NCBI RefSeq assembly: GCF_964340395.1
Contig: NC_135549.1
Span: forward strand, 7,142,001 to 7,206,000
DNA: 64,000 nucleotides
Origin: Glandiceps talaboti
Taxonomy: Eukaryota > Hemichordata > Enteropneusta > Spengelidae
Direction of reading: 5' to 3'
In this document: in pieces, positions 12,656-45,547 of the stretch
Layout: the number at the start of each line of letters is the position of its first letter
Numbering within the stretch: the first letter of the stretch is position 1
Made by a program: the position numbers and the translations under genes
The notes under the pieces: model-generated
The model's input: the letters and a program-made list of their open reading frames with translations, nothing else
Databases searched by the model: none
What the model was told of the DNA's origin: nothing

Positions 12656-15287
12656 TTATCGACTTGTTTTGTTCCATTGGTCAAAATATGCTGCTGATGG
12701 TGGATTAGTATAAACTTCTTTATCTAAGAAATCTTTCTGTGCTTGTTGTTCAGCAGCTAGCCTGGCATTATTTTCAACTTGTTGTTTGTCCAGTTCTTTC
12801 CTCACTCTGTCTTGTTGTCTTTCCATTAATTCACCGGCCCTACCATCAGCTAATCTCTGCCTTTCCCATTCAGCATCACGTTCTTTCTCATCATCCATGA
12901 TTCTCTTCTTTTCCTGTATTTGTAATTCCTGGATGCGACGGATTTCTGCCAACTCTTCTGGAGACATACCCTTCCATCTATCTGTGATGACACGGTGAGG
13001 ACCAAATGCACTCTGTGCAACATCAGGATTCTCTGTTAGGATGTCACCATAGATATGATTTGACATTTCTGTGAAGTTGTCATCCAATTCTTGTTCTTTT
13101 GCAAGTCTCTCCTTCTCATCCCTCTCATCAGCCTGTAAAACAATGCAAACCAGATTGGGTAAGATCACTGCAGATATAATCTTGTGATAATAATGTAACT
13201 GCTGACTTTCCTCAGTATGGACACAACACATTTTGTATTGTTTTTTGCCTATTTACAAAAGTTGACATGTCACGATATGAACCACAGCTATGAATAGCAA
13301 GGTATGGAAAATGAAATTTATCTATAAAAACAATACATTGGACCAGACAGATAACTTACCAAGGCTTTATTATAGTCTTTGACAGCTGAATGAATAGCTT
13401 TCCTGCAGTCATCTTCTGCCTTTGCAAGCTCACATGCACGCTGATCAAGTTCACGAGCTTTCAGTTCATACAATCTGTCAGCTTCTTTTTGTCTAGCGTC
13501 AGCTGCTGCTTTTTCTTTTGCTTGCTTCTTTGACCATTCTCTCATCTGTTCTTGCATTAACTTTTGTCTGGCTTTGTTGTTAAGATCTTCACCATCAAAT
13601 TTCTGTAAACTTGACAGCCCACATCTTGGATCGTCATCAGATACTCTTGCTGGTTTGTCTTTCTTTTTACCATCTGGATCATACAAGTCCCATTCACGAC
13701 GGCTTTCTGGTTGTTGGTGCACAGTACGGAATTCATTTAATGCTTTGTTCAAGTTGCGAATATCCTGCTCTTGTCTTCTTTGAAGTAACTCAGCAATTTT
13801 ATCATTTCTCACCATGTCAGATGCTGTCAACAAATAATACATACACATTAAATATCGTTCCATTTCTTGTCATGGCACTAAAACTATTTTACATACTATT
13901 TGCCATGGAAACCACACTGAAAGGATTCATGGGAAGTCGTACAATACAATACAATTTTATTGATCCTTATCTGGAAATTTCAGTGTATGCCTTAAAAACA
14001 ATTTAAACGAGTAAATAAAAACAAGAATGATTACATAAAAGCTTTTACAGTCAAAATATGTATCAGGATAAAAGAACGACAACAACTCAAAATGTGGGTT
14101 TTAAAAAAGAATGGCCACAGCTAGACATGTGAGCATGTAGGGCTACAATCAAGGTCTGTCTGTCTGTTGGTTGTGTAATTTAATTAATTTAGTATGTGTA
14201 AGACTTCCAAATGTGACAACGAACCCCCCCCCCCCACAAGAATAACCACACTGTGCCCCTCTCTCCCTGAAAACTCAATAATATTGAACAAAGGGGGATT
14301 TTTGAAATATGAATATGCGTGTCATTTTACTTGATGAGTGGCAAGTTGCTTTGCTCCATTTGTTTTTATTAGGTAGGTGTAAATAAGACAGTAAATTATG
14401 ACAATAAACTGAGAAAGTGAACTGATACAATTATAAAATCAACATGTTCAAATTCGAATTGAACTACTTGTGTTTTTATGATTATAAGGACAAGGATGTT
14501 TCTTGAAATTAATGTAATACCTATTTTCTAGATATTAGTAAGTTTGAAATATTTTCATTGCCTAACATTTGCAGCCAACAAAACATAAACAAACAAACCT
14601 ATTATTTCAGTCATACACAAAAGGTGACATTGCTACAGAATAGCATTATTAATGCTACTCTGTATTCAAGTACACATGGCAATTTTTTCCTACAACTGGC
14701 ACAGTATTTCTGAATTCTGATTTTAGTTTCTGGTTACTATCTGATCTGTATTTACCGAAAGCCTCCTCTCTCATCTGTTCCCTGTGTTCTTTCAATTTTC
14801 TATCCTTTGTTTGTTCTTCTATCGCATTCAGATCGACCTGCATTGAAATATCACCAAAACATCATGTAAATATTGGCGCTGTTGAAAATCAAAATGAAAT
14901 TCTGAAAACTGAGTACAACTAAAATTAAAAAAAAAAGTATCGTGAGTGTCTCACATGTAACGTACACCGTATTTTCGTCTATGACAACGAACTATGTTTG
15001 TTATGACCTGTGTACGTGTGGATCTTTCTACGAAGCCCTACAAATGCCGAATCGTCAATCGTTGTAGCTTTTATTTCACATCATCGTTCTCCAAATCAAC
15101 ACACAGTTTCAGTTAGCATACTACGCAGAGACAGTGTACACGACAGAAGATGTTACAAATGCAAACCTACCCCAATTGTTCGGACTCTAGCATTAAAAAT
15201 CCTACTCTGGCGTTGGAGTTCAAGATTTCGTCTCCTCTCGATCGCTGCCGATTCCTTCAAATCCACTGGCAAATCTAGCTTATACAT
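12656..15287 (-). CDS. RIBC2: RIB43A-like with coiled-coils protein (RIBC1/RIBC2 family)
   Basis: Four minus-strand exons, 15171-15287 (ATG at 15287-15285), 14756-14837, 13360-13823 and 12656-13132 (stop TAA 12658-12656), join in frame at GT-AG sites to give 379 residues, the family's usual length. The start [20 protein letters not shown], the RIFNAR motif at about residues 30-35, the [12 protein letters not shown] junction across exons 2 and 3, [14 protein letters not shown] in exon 4 and the C-terminal EVYTNPP segment are family hallmarks. Most of the protein is charged, heptad-like coiled coil. RIB43A proteins are filamentous microtubule inner proteins of the protofilament ribbon in ciliary doublet microtubules, so a structural role in motile cilia and sperm flagella is expected. 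It is divergently transcribed from SMC1 with 553 bp between start codons, the arrangement of human RIBC2/SMC1B and RIBC1/SMC1A. This gene probably represents the state before that vertebrate split, so the number in the symbol is nominal. Confidence 0.94.
14224..14235. repeat. Poly-C tract
   Basis: Twelve C in a row in the RIBC intron between exons 2 and 3; one of several G/C homopolymers in the window. Confidence 0.9.
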
Positions 15288-15840
15288 CTTGAGATGTTCC
15301 GCTTGGGCAAATTAAATATTTTGAACCAATATGTTATCCTCGTAATATCCAAAACTTCTGAGAATGTATGTGGTTTAGAATAGAGTGTTCACTGTGCAAC
15401 TAGTGTATGGATATGACACCTGACGACCAATGTCTTTATGGTCAGCAGTAACTAAGCTTGTTGCTAGACAAAACACATAAACATGAAGTGAAAGCTAATC
15501 TCTATACCGAGCATTTTGATTGGCGTACATTGTACACATACTTAACTACGCCTCAATATAAGCCAATCAACATTGACATAACGAAAAGAAATTGATCGTA
15601 CGTGAACATCCGGGTACGTTTACCTTATTATAATATTCCGATTACATCCGACAAAGTCCGATCTTTTTTAAGAATTACGCCAAGGAGGGCGCCATTTTTT
15701 TCATCCCTTCGCCAGGTCCATATTTTGGCGCTAATTCGAGGAACATTTGATATTCTGATGACTTGAGACATTTTTGAACCGATTTATTATTTCTTCTTGC
15801 TTTCGAATATTCACGTGGCCGGAAGGTTGTAAAAGACAGG
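15288..15840. promoter_or_regulatory. Bidirectional promoter of RIBC and SMC1
   Basis: The 553 bp between the two divergent start codons must hold both 5' UTRs and a shared promoter. Visible motifs are an inverted CCAAT box (ATTGG 15519-15523), a direct CCAAT box (15563-15567), an exact E2F consensus TTTGGCGC (15724-15731) 110 bp before the SMC1 ATG, and a GGCGCCATTTTT segment at about 15689-15700 that resembles a YY1 site. No TATA box is placed convincingly. E2F and CCAAT elements suit a cell-cycle cohesin gene. A near match to a ciliary RFX X-box (GTTGCTAGACAAAAC, 15460-15474) does not meet the consensus. Transcription start sites cannot be seen. Confidence 0.75.
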
Positions 15841-36279
<20,439 letters not shown>

Positions 36280-36400
36280 ATCATTCTTTGTCACATTGTA
36301 TCAACAATGGTAACTGCTACATTTAAATGTCACATTGCACTATCATAGAAACATTGTATCTATCCTATTATACTGTAATGTTTACAATTGAATATATTCA

Positions 36401-36429
36401 CAACAACAACAACAACAACAACAACAACA
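36401..36429. repeat. (CAA)n in the SMC1 3' UTR
   Basis: Nearly ten CAA trinucleotides begin about 120 bp after the SMC1 stop codon. Confidence 0.95.
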
Positions 36430-36878
36430 GTGCTTGGAATACTGCCATTTGATTTCCAAGCATGCTTTGTATTAAAAACTGAATTCTATTCAAGTACTTC
36501 ATCATAGATGATTTTCGTATTTCAATTTTATCACTGTTATCATTGTTTATGTTCCAGATTTGTCCTTCAATCTTTATCAAAGCTTTTGTATTATAAGCAG
36601 AATTTTTAAGTTGTACTAACCTAATGGAGAGAAAAAAAAATGATGTCATTTTCACTGTTGTATTAAATCCCTGAAAATTCTAACTTACCATAGGTAAATG
36701 TCACACAAGTATTTTTTATTAAGCCGTGGATACTTTCCAAATTCTTTCATGGTATTAAGATTAGAAGTAACTTTTTACTGTTAGTTATATTTAGTAGACT
36801 GTAAAGCTATAGAAATTGTAAGTTCTCTAGTTCTATTTTTCAGAATGTTTTCCTTATTGTTGAGGTCTTATTAGATTC

Positions 36879-36884
36879 AATAAA
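36879..36884 (+). terminator. Candidate SMC1 polyadenylation signal
   Basis: AATAAA lies 600 bp after the stop codon and is followed by TGTTGTGATG and GTGTGCTGTC, a GT-rich context typical downstream of cleavage sites. An ATTAAA variant lies near 36662. Confidence 0.5.
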
Positions 36885-37485
36885 CCATGTTGTGATGAAC
36901 TAAACAAGCTGATGGTGTGCTGTCTATTATTACACACGTACCATTGATTACTTGCACCGATGCATACGCATACTAGTGGTATTTTCACTGGCAGTGCAAT
37001 ACTGGAAACATTATTGCATACCTCTATGCAAATGATATGCAAATGACAGCACTATTATTCTTTGTACTCTAAAGCATGTAACCACACAGTGTGATTTTTA
37101 CATACATTTACTGTTTTGGATATACATATGTAAGTAATGATAACAGAACCCCATGCCAAAACCCCAGAGGTTTTTGCACTTGTGCATGTTGTGTTTCTGC
37201 TGCACTTACACTGGCTACTTACTCATGAAAGTACAGCTGCAGAGAACACAGCAAGCACTTATACAATACCCAGAGTATGCTACACTTGCACTCGCTTGTC
37301 ATCGATTTGTTATATGAATTGTTTGTGATGTTCTGACTGAACCCAGATACATAGATTAGTGTCAGCAGCATCCAATTCTTGAATTATTGATAAATGAAAA
37401 AAAATTAAAGTCAGTGTTCTACTTTCTGAACAGCTGACACCAAAATAATATCTAACTCTGCAGTGGTTATTTATTTGGTGTGTGT

Positions 37486-37497
37486 GGGGGGGGGGGG
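37486..37497. repeat. Poly-G tract
   Basis: Twelve G in a row, preceded by GTGTGT, in the SMC1-fibulin intergenic region. Confidence 0.9.
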
Positions 37498-38840
37498 TAT
37501 TTTGATTTGCTCACCTCATCTTAGAGAGAGAGAGAGAGAGGGGAAACTTATGTTCTATGCGCTACTGCCAAAGTGTTCTGTCCTAAGCCCTCTTGTGACC
37601 AGGTAGTGTTGTGTGTATTTGTTTCTGAGGTATTAATGACAGTTCAAGCAAATTGTGTGTGTGTGTATGTGTCTATGTATGTGTGTGTTTGGAATTGATA
37701 GTATATCTTTCAAACAAAGCCATGTTTTGAACAATTTCCTCATTGGATGGGACAAGATGATATGGGAAAACGACAATAAAAAATTGCTGGAAGAGGAAGA
37801 TACCAACTACAATTAGAGATGTGAATTACTTTTGGAAACTCATAGATGATTGATTAGATAAAATGGGCACTCAGAAGAGGTTGAGACTATATATGGCCTT
37901 ACAAGTAAAGTGTGTCACAAGAAATGGTATGGAAGTCTGTTGGTGATCTGTACAACAACCACAGTTGAAAACTGCTATAAAATGACTGGAGAATGACTAG
38001 ACAACTCCTGGAAATTCAAGTGGTCTTAAAGCGAATGAACTTTGGTAACAGGTAAGAAAACAATGCTCCTTTCATTATGACAATTTTAATACTAAGGTCA
38101 AAAAAGGTGTTCCAAAATTATGGAAAACTTACTTGAATGAAGCTCTCGCAAGCTGAAAAGGTTATATATATATTGACTTCAAGCATACTGGTTGGGACTG
38201 AGACTAGCGGATTTACTAGTATGTCCCTTCAGAACACAAAGATCTCACTTTGTATTGGACAAGTTCATTTGATGGTGTATTTGTACCAACAATTACGCAC
38301 CATTTTGAGAATAGCACAGGGATTTGACCATTGTATTTGGCTGTAATAATATGCCAGTTAAGCAAACCCTTATCCCCATCTATGATCAGTAATTTAACAA
38401 TATAAACCATTCTTACTTACATAAAAAGAGTGACACACACAGGTTAATTTATTTCAAAGAATAGTGTAAGAGTGACACACAGTATATAGTATAGGCAAAC
38501 TTCATATGACCTTGATCTTCAAAGAAAAACTTCAGATCAACAAGTCATTTAGACTGACCAGTAAATACTATCTTGTGTTTGTAACACATTGTTCTCATAT
38601 AGATTTCAGTGATTGGCAATTTGACGCACCACTGACGCACACAATTTCTAATGACGTACCAAAATTTGGTGTTCCCCTATCTCTTACTGTGTGTTGACTC
38701 ACAAGAAATTTCAGTTTTTATCATTTTGACTCAGAACAACAAAATTTGGCTATCATTAGAGGGCACACTGCTTTAAATTGTATCATGTGGTATGGACTAT
38801 TGACCCATAGTGACCTCAATTTGCATATAGGAGCACCAGT

Positions 38841-39229
38841 TACAGCTAAAATGATGTAGGCTTGGTGTTTCACTGATGTAACATGACATTTAATACACAC
38901 CCACAGACAACTCCTAATGCAAAAGAAACAGTTACATAGTGGGGATGTAGAAGTAGTCAAGTTGAAATGTTGGTTATCAGTTAGAAAATAAACAATTGAA
39001 GCCATTAAAAACATCAGTCCATGTGTAATGTATTCATTAGAAGCCTGTTTCTACTGCACTGTGAAAGAATAGTAATGCTTATCAGTGTTCAATGTGATTG
39101 GGCAAAGGATCCTACTGTGTTTATTGTGTCTCTGTTATGTGTTAGTCTAGAGTTGAAATATGTCTCTCTGTGTGTCAAAAATGTAATGTCCCATGAGTGA
39201 AACACCAAGCCTATATCATTTTAGCTGTA
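38841..39229. mobile_element. MITE-like element with about 45-bp inverted ends
   Basis: TACAGCTAAAATGATGTAGG (38841 onward, to about 38890) is repeated in reverse complement at 39185-39229, ending ATCATTTTAGCTGTA. The intervening 295 bp has no coding frame of interest. A terminal TA on each side would fit a Tc1/mariner-type TA target, but this is inference. Confidence 0.65.
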
Positions 39230-39554
39230 TGTTCATGTAGTATGAAACTCTTATCGAGATTTGGTTGGACTACAGAAAGAATATGTCATTATGTGCCTAA
39301 GAATGTGATGTGTTATAAAACATGTCATATTACCCCTATGCTGTTATGTAGCAACTATTTCCCTGGGCTTTCAGCCTTTGGTAATGGTTGCTGCATAACA
39401 ACCCTCTGGGTAATAGACGTCTACCAGTGTTTTCATGACCAAGCAATAAGTGTATATTATAAGTAGTTGTATAATCCAAAAGGATCACACTGGTCTTTCC
39501 CTTTGAGTGAGTAAGTGGTGATAAGGGTGAACCTATTGTTCTTGCTTATTCTTG

Positions 39555-39568
39555 CCAGAGGGGGCGCT
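39555..39568 (+). promoter_or_regulatory. CTCF-like motif
   Basis: CCAGAGGGGGCGCT closely fits the conserved bilaterian CTCF core. It is a single motif match between SMC1 and fibulin and may be chance. Confidence 0.3.
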
Positions 39569-40289
39569 GTTTGGCAAAATATTAGGGGGTGGGCGAAAAT
39601 AAAGAAAAAATATTTTGATGTTGGAACTGAACATTTGGGTCGGCTGGGTAATGAGAAACAGAAACCGGACTAGTCTGTAGTACCTAATGTGCAATGTGTA
39701 GTAAGTGTTTGTTTGTGTGATAACTTGGTTGTGGTATGAACTGAACAAGGCCCACACCATTAGTGGTAATGTTAGTTTCCGATTTAGTAACTTACTGCAT
39801 CTAATCAATTTGTATCTAATTAGACAGAGAGGACAATAAGAGGTCATTTACCAACCCCTTTTATATGCCAAATGTGTTATCTTGGAGATTGTAGTATAGA
39901 GTACTGTTAGACCATAAATCACCTACTGAAGTACTTGATGTGGTTGTGTTGTGTGAAAGAGAACAATCTGGACAAACCACAGCTTTCCAATCACACCAAG
40001 CCCATCACACCAGACCATAGCCATCCTATTCATAGGTAGCATATGGGTGTCAACTACTATATTCTTCTATCAAGTAATACTGGTGTTCAGGCTGGACCAA
40101 CCTAATCCATAATGGAATAACCCAGGATATTTCTTTTCATTGGGTGGTGTAATTTTCTTTCAGTCCAATTGACAGGTCTCCACAAAGAGAAGGGGAGGAA
40201 GTGGATCAAGCAAGAAAGGAAGGGACACATCCTTTTGTCTCTCTCAAATCCAGTCTACCTCAGTGTTGTGATCAAGTCAACTAGGCAAG

Positions 40290-43200
40290 ATGCAACAGTG
40301 TGTCATATTCCTCTGTGTTCTTCTTGGCATGCAAAATGCTGCACAAGGTAAGATGACATTTTTTTACCTGTATACATAGCTGAGATTTGTTTATGTAAAC
40401 TTTCCCCATTTCATTCAGTAGTATGCATTTACACAATGTTTGACAGCTAGACTGGATGTGTTAGTGTGCAGGGTGATGGTAGTCTTGCCTAATGTTTGCA
40501 GTATCAAACACTGCCTACTTCACACAAAATCATCAAGTGTTATCACTATTTACATCACAATTACACACAGCTTGGAGTGTTTGTATAGTTTCTGTAAAGT
40601 TATTGAAAAGTAAGATGAGACTCATGAACAGTAGAAAACTTTTTATTGAACTAGTCCACTTTCACTGCTTAACTGTTCTTGGGTGGCAGCGATGATAAGT
40701 TATGAATACCCCAACATTCTCTCTTTCTCAAGATACCTCTTATATAACCAGACTAAGAAGATCGTTGTTAAGCACTATCTGTTACAACAAAAAGAATTCG
40801 GCTTAGACAAAAACAGGTTGTTTTTTTACACTCGTGTAATTAAAAATCAGATACCCGTGTCTAAGCTCCAAAAACAATTATCGGCAACAAAGACATACAT
40901 ATTTCTCTTACTGTTTTACTGAGACTTTAAAAAACAACGTAAGATGCATGAAACCTAGTATAGTACAATGTAGTGTGTTGTGTTTGTAGCTATATTTATT
41001 CTATGTAAGACAATGGTTAATATGTTGACAGCTATGTTCCTTTAACTTGATTCATAGTCATTCAAGCATTACTAAAGGGTGTGGGGTCTCCTGGTCAATA
41101 CGTGTCAGGCTTGGCTAGTTTACTTCCATGTTGACGGATAACTAATTGATAACTTTTAATGACAGACATAAAATAAACCACCCCTGCCACTGTAACTTGG
41201 GGATGCATTTATACAACTGCAAACTGCATTTTCTCACAATATCTAAGTATCTACAAAGTTCAAAGTATTTTAAAAACACATTTCATTTTCATTGTTTAGA
41301 AATGCACTATTAATCTTGATTGGAATTGTTTTGATGGAAAGCTAAGTCCAGTCACACTACAGTTTTAAGATACACTCTGTTTTTTAACTTGAGACCAGAT
41401 TTTTGTAATTTGACATTTCTATTAGATGATTGACCCCAGTGACGTACTAAGAGAGTATTGAGATAATAGAAGCGAGATAAACCATTTAAAGGATCACTTC
41501 AATTAGGATTAAAATTTAGATTGCGAAAGTTGTCATGTTGGTTCAAATCAAATGAATATTTTGTGTCTTGTCCTGTGGTTCCACCATGGAAGTATAACCC
41601 ACTGATTAGTTTATCACTAGTAGTATAGAACCTGAGATTGAATCATGGGGCTTTAAAGGGAACACTGCTGAAGGAAATAAAAACCCCTTTCAACACTTAC
41701 GTGGTTAATCAGTATGTAATTTCTATGTCAAGAATCGTTCCAGGAAGATTTATTGTTTAAACTTTCACCATCATATTGTTACTACACAAGTTGCCAAGGC
41801 CATTAGGATGAATATGAATTGCTACCTGGAAGTCACCTTTTGAACCAATATTGCTTCAACTTGCGTATTCATGAATGTTTCATTGCTGGTGTTTTGTAAC
41901 CTTTATCAAAATCATAGAAAGTTCAATAAAGTTTGAAGTAATTCTGATTTAAAACTTTCATGACACGGTAGTGCAATGAAGTGCTATTACATGTACTATG
42001 GATATTCATGGAGGTATCTCACTTATAGCTCCATGAGATGTCCAGGTAGACATATAGAACCTATGGATGGCCAAAAAAGACACCGACTTATAATATTATT
42101 TCTTGGAAACTCATTAAAATGTTACAATAACTGTAAGATTACGCCACTGTCACCTGATCACAAAATTGGTCCCTGCACAACATCTGGCCTTGTAAATCCT
42201 TAGATTTGTTACACAACAGAGAGAGAGATGTGTCCTGAGGCTATTTGGAAACATGAACCGTGTAGATTCTTTGCAGAATACTTTGCAGAACATCACTTAT
42301 TGTAATTGCTTGGTGTACATGCTATTGAAGTGGTTATGGTTCCAGGCTAAGTGTTGTGTACTTCAAAAAAATCTTTTGTACATTGCATGAACAAGTATCA
42401 GGTAAAAATGTTTGAATGGTACATAGAGGAAATTTGTAGATATGTCTGTGAGGGCTCAAATCAAACTTGTAAGCTAGGTAGTCAGATTTAGCCAAGTAAT
42501 GTTTCAACTACTATTTCCTATTGATTTCCATTGATCTAACAGAGTCAGAGAGTAGTCCTCATAAATTTGGTAGTTTGGTCATTTCAAGCTCTGTCCATGT
42601 ATAAGTCCTAGATGCTGAAAGTCCTTCTAGGATGGTGACAGTTGGTACAAAATAATGGATGTTATGGGATTTGTGCAAGAAAGGAATAAACTTTTAGCTT
42701 CAGAGATTGACCAAATTAAAAGGGAATAGTTAAAGGCCAGGTATTCAATCCTAGGTTCTCTCATTAGTGTTTTCACATCAATGGAGCCATAAGACTATCC
42801 TTTTGTTCAGGTTCACCTTTTTTATAACTTTACCAAACAACTGTTTTTCATGCCTAGATTTTAATTATAAGGCCAATAAATACATGTAGAAGAAATCATT
42901 GAACTAGAAACAAGTAACTTTGAAGTTAAAACTTTGAGTATTCAACTTACATGTAAGGGACAACAAAGGTTATCAAGGTAAAAAAGAAGAAATTATGAAA
43001 CTAAAACCAAGCTCTCCTAATCAGAAATAAGGAATTACCTCTAGGTAGCAATATGGGGGTAAAAGTGCATTCTTCTCCCAGGCCATAACGAACAATTGTA
43101 CCGGATGACTAGTTGTGTACATTAGCTGATGAGTGCCAGAATAGCTGTTTGACGTCACAACATACTGAATAGAGAGGATGTTGGTAGTACTTCAATTACA

Positions 43201-45452
43201 GGAATCAGTGGAAGGGCAGAAAGGAAAGCAGAACGACAAAACAATTACAGTGTGTATAAGTGTGATGGTATCATGTATGCCTGTAGATTTGAGTGACCTG
43301 AATGGTTAGAACTGATAGCCCAGAGACTTAGCTATCAGGCCTAGTGCCTGACAATGATATGTGGCTCTGACCTGAATGGTTAGAACTGATAGCCCAGAGA
43401 CTTAGCTATCAGGCCTAGTGCCTGACAATGATATGTGGCTCTGACCTGAATGGTTAGAACTGATAGCCCAGAGACTTAGCTATCAGGCCTAGTGCCTGAC
43501 AATGATATGTGGCTCTGACGTGAATGGTTAGAACTGATAGCCCAGAGACTTAGCTATCAGGCCTAGTGCCTGACAATGATATGTGGCTCTGACGTGAATG
43601 GTTAGAACTGATAGCCCAGAGACTTAGCTATCAGGCCTAGTGCCTGACAATGATATGTGGCTCTGACGTGAATGGTTAGAACTGATAGCCCAGAGACTTA
43701 GCTATCAGGCCTAGTGCCTGACAATGATATGTGGCTCTGACGTGAATGGTTAGAACTGATAACCCAGATTGAGACTTAGCTACCAGGCCTAGTGCCTGAC
43801 AATGATGTGTGGCTCTGACCTGAATGGTTAGAACTGATAACCCAGAGACTTAGCTATCAGGACAGTGATGTGTGGCTCTGTAATAGTGAATATGACAAGT
43901 CTGTGGTAAAAAGAACGGAAATCAAATTGAACAAAAAAAATTGCATGTATGTGTAGTGTATGTTAAAATTTCATAGTGTAACAGTGAGAGTATTGTGTTT
44001 ATTTCATATTTTGATAATGTCCTTGACAGCTAAACAGGAAAGTGAAATGGCAAAACAGTTACATTGTACATCGTTGTTTTTGTGTAGTACTGATATTATT
44101 GTTGATGTCATTGACCTTGCACTTGCATTTACCCATTCGGTGAATGACCTGTGTGTGTTGAGCCATACTATTATTGTGGGTTTTTACTATCCAAAACTTT
44201 CTGTCCAAATTTTTGGTTGAAAATCTGTATTTGACCATTTAGACCCAAATTATTTTTGTTTATGAGTTGACATCAACATTTTTGCTGAAATGATCTTATT
44301 TGCCAAAAAATTCAGAAAAATGAAGTCTCAATTTTTATGTGTGTTGATTCCTGAATAACACAGAGACATATGGAAAACAACGGAAAACATAACTACCAGA
44401 ACTAGACACTCACATAGGAAAAAAGTAAAAAAAATAAAATAAAAAATCTACCTACCCCACCTATAATCGGAAACATACAATTTTTTTGTTAGATCTTACT
44501 GGTGGAGCAATCAAATTTCAAATTGTCTTACATGATATAAGAGATATTGGGGGGGGGGGGGGGGGGGGGCTGTCAGGATGAATGTGTTTCGGAAAATTTA
44601 TTATCAGGATGTCACATGTCCTGTGGTCAAAATGAAAAGTATATGCAAATTACAATATGCGTGTGCCTGGTTCATTTGTATATGAAAGTAGTGCAAACAG
44701 TGAGTATACATTTACCAGTAAAATTCATCTGGTATATGTAAAATAAGTGAAAGCTTGATTTCTATTCTAATTTGAGTGATGTATTTTGATATTATTATTA
44801 TTAGGTATGTTGCTTGATGTGAAGGAAGAGTGCTGTAATCGAGGTTCAGCCTTGGCTGTTGAGACGAGGGGTTGTACAGATTATTCACAACCCTTACCAG
44901 ACATTGACCCCTTGGATCAAGATAGCTGTGTACGCATCATTGAAGTATGCTGTGTACAAGAACTACAACATGCAAAGTGTAATATAGGAATATCTGCTGC
45001 AAGAAGTGGTGGTTCTTGTGCTATGCAAACAAGTTCTTTAGGTGAAGAAGATTACCAAGTAAGTTACATCATGCTTTCATAGTTTTACATTGTAAGATTT
45101 ATGACAACAAAAACTGAGATTTCAGCTAACTAAGATAGACACAACTAAAACTATTGTGACAACATGTTGATAAAAGCTGTGAAATGAGATAGTTTGATTT
45201 TACTTTTATAGGATTGTGTTTCTATTCCATGATCTTGCAGTGTACATTTTTGTTGGTTTCCAGTGTTTACACTATCCTGATTAAAGGGTGCTTATACACA
45301 AAGGCATCACTACCACCCACTAGTGTAATCTACCACATCATAGTTTTAGTTTGTGTCTATCTTTGAAAGCTCAATTTCCACAGTAGTATAAATGCACCCA
45401 ATCTGATTAAAATCCAATGGCTGTTATGTTTACTGTCGTTGGTTCTTTTGTG

Positions 45453-45547
<95 letters not shown>

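Larger units (their letters stand above)
36280..40289. other. Intergenic region between SMC1 and fibulin
   Basis: No protein-like frame is seen. It holds the SMC1 3' UTR with a (CAA)n tract, a candidate polyadenylation signal at 36879, a poly-G tract (37486-37497), an (AG)n stretch near 37525-37540, an inverted-repeat element (38841-39229), a CTCF-like motif (39555-39568) and the fibulin promoter and 5' UTR just before 40290. Confidence 0.6.

Noticed and set aside
15460-15474. RFX X-box for the ciliary gene in the shared promoter
   Set aside because: GTTGCTAGACAAAAC has one good half-site but the second half and spacing do not meet the X-box consensus.
38721-39014. Minus-strand open frame of 97 residues
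   Set aside because: It overlaps the inverted-repeat element and has no family-like content or splice context.
43293-43880. CRISPR-like regular repeats of 74 bp
   Set aside because: The units are contiguous with no unique spacers and the DNA is clearly animal; it is a minisatellite.
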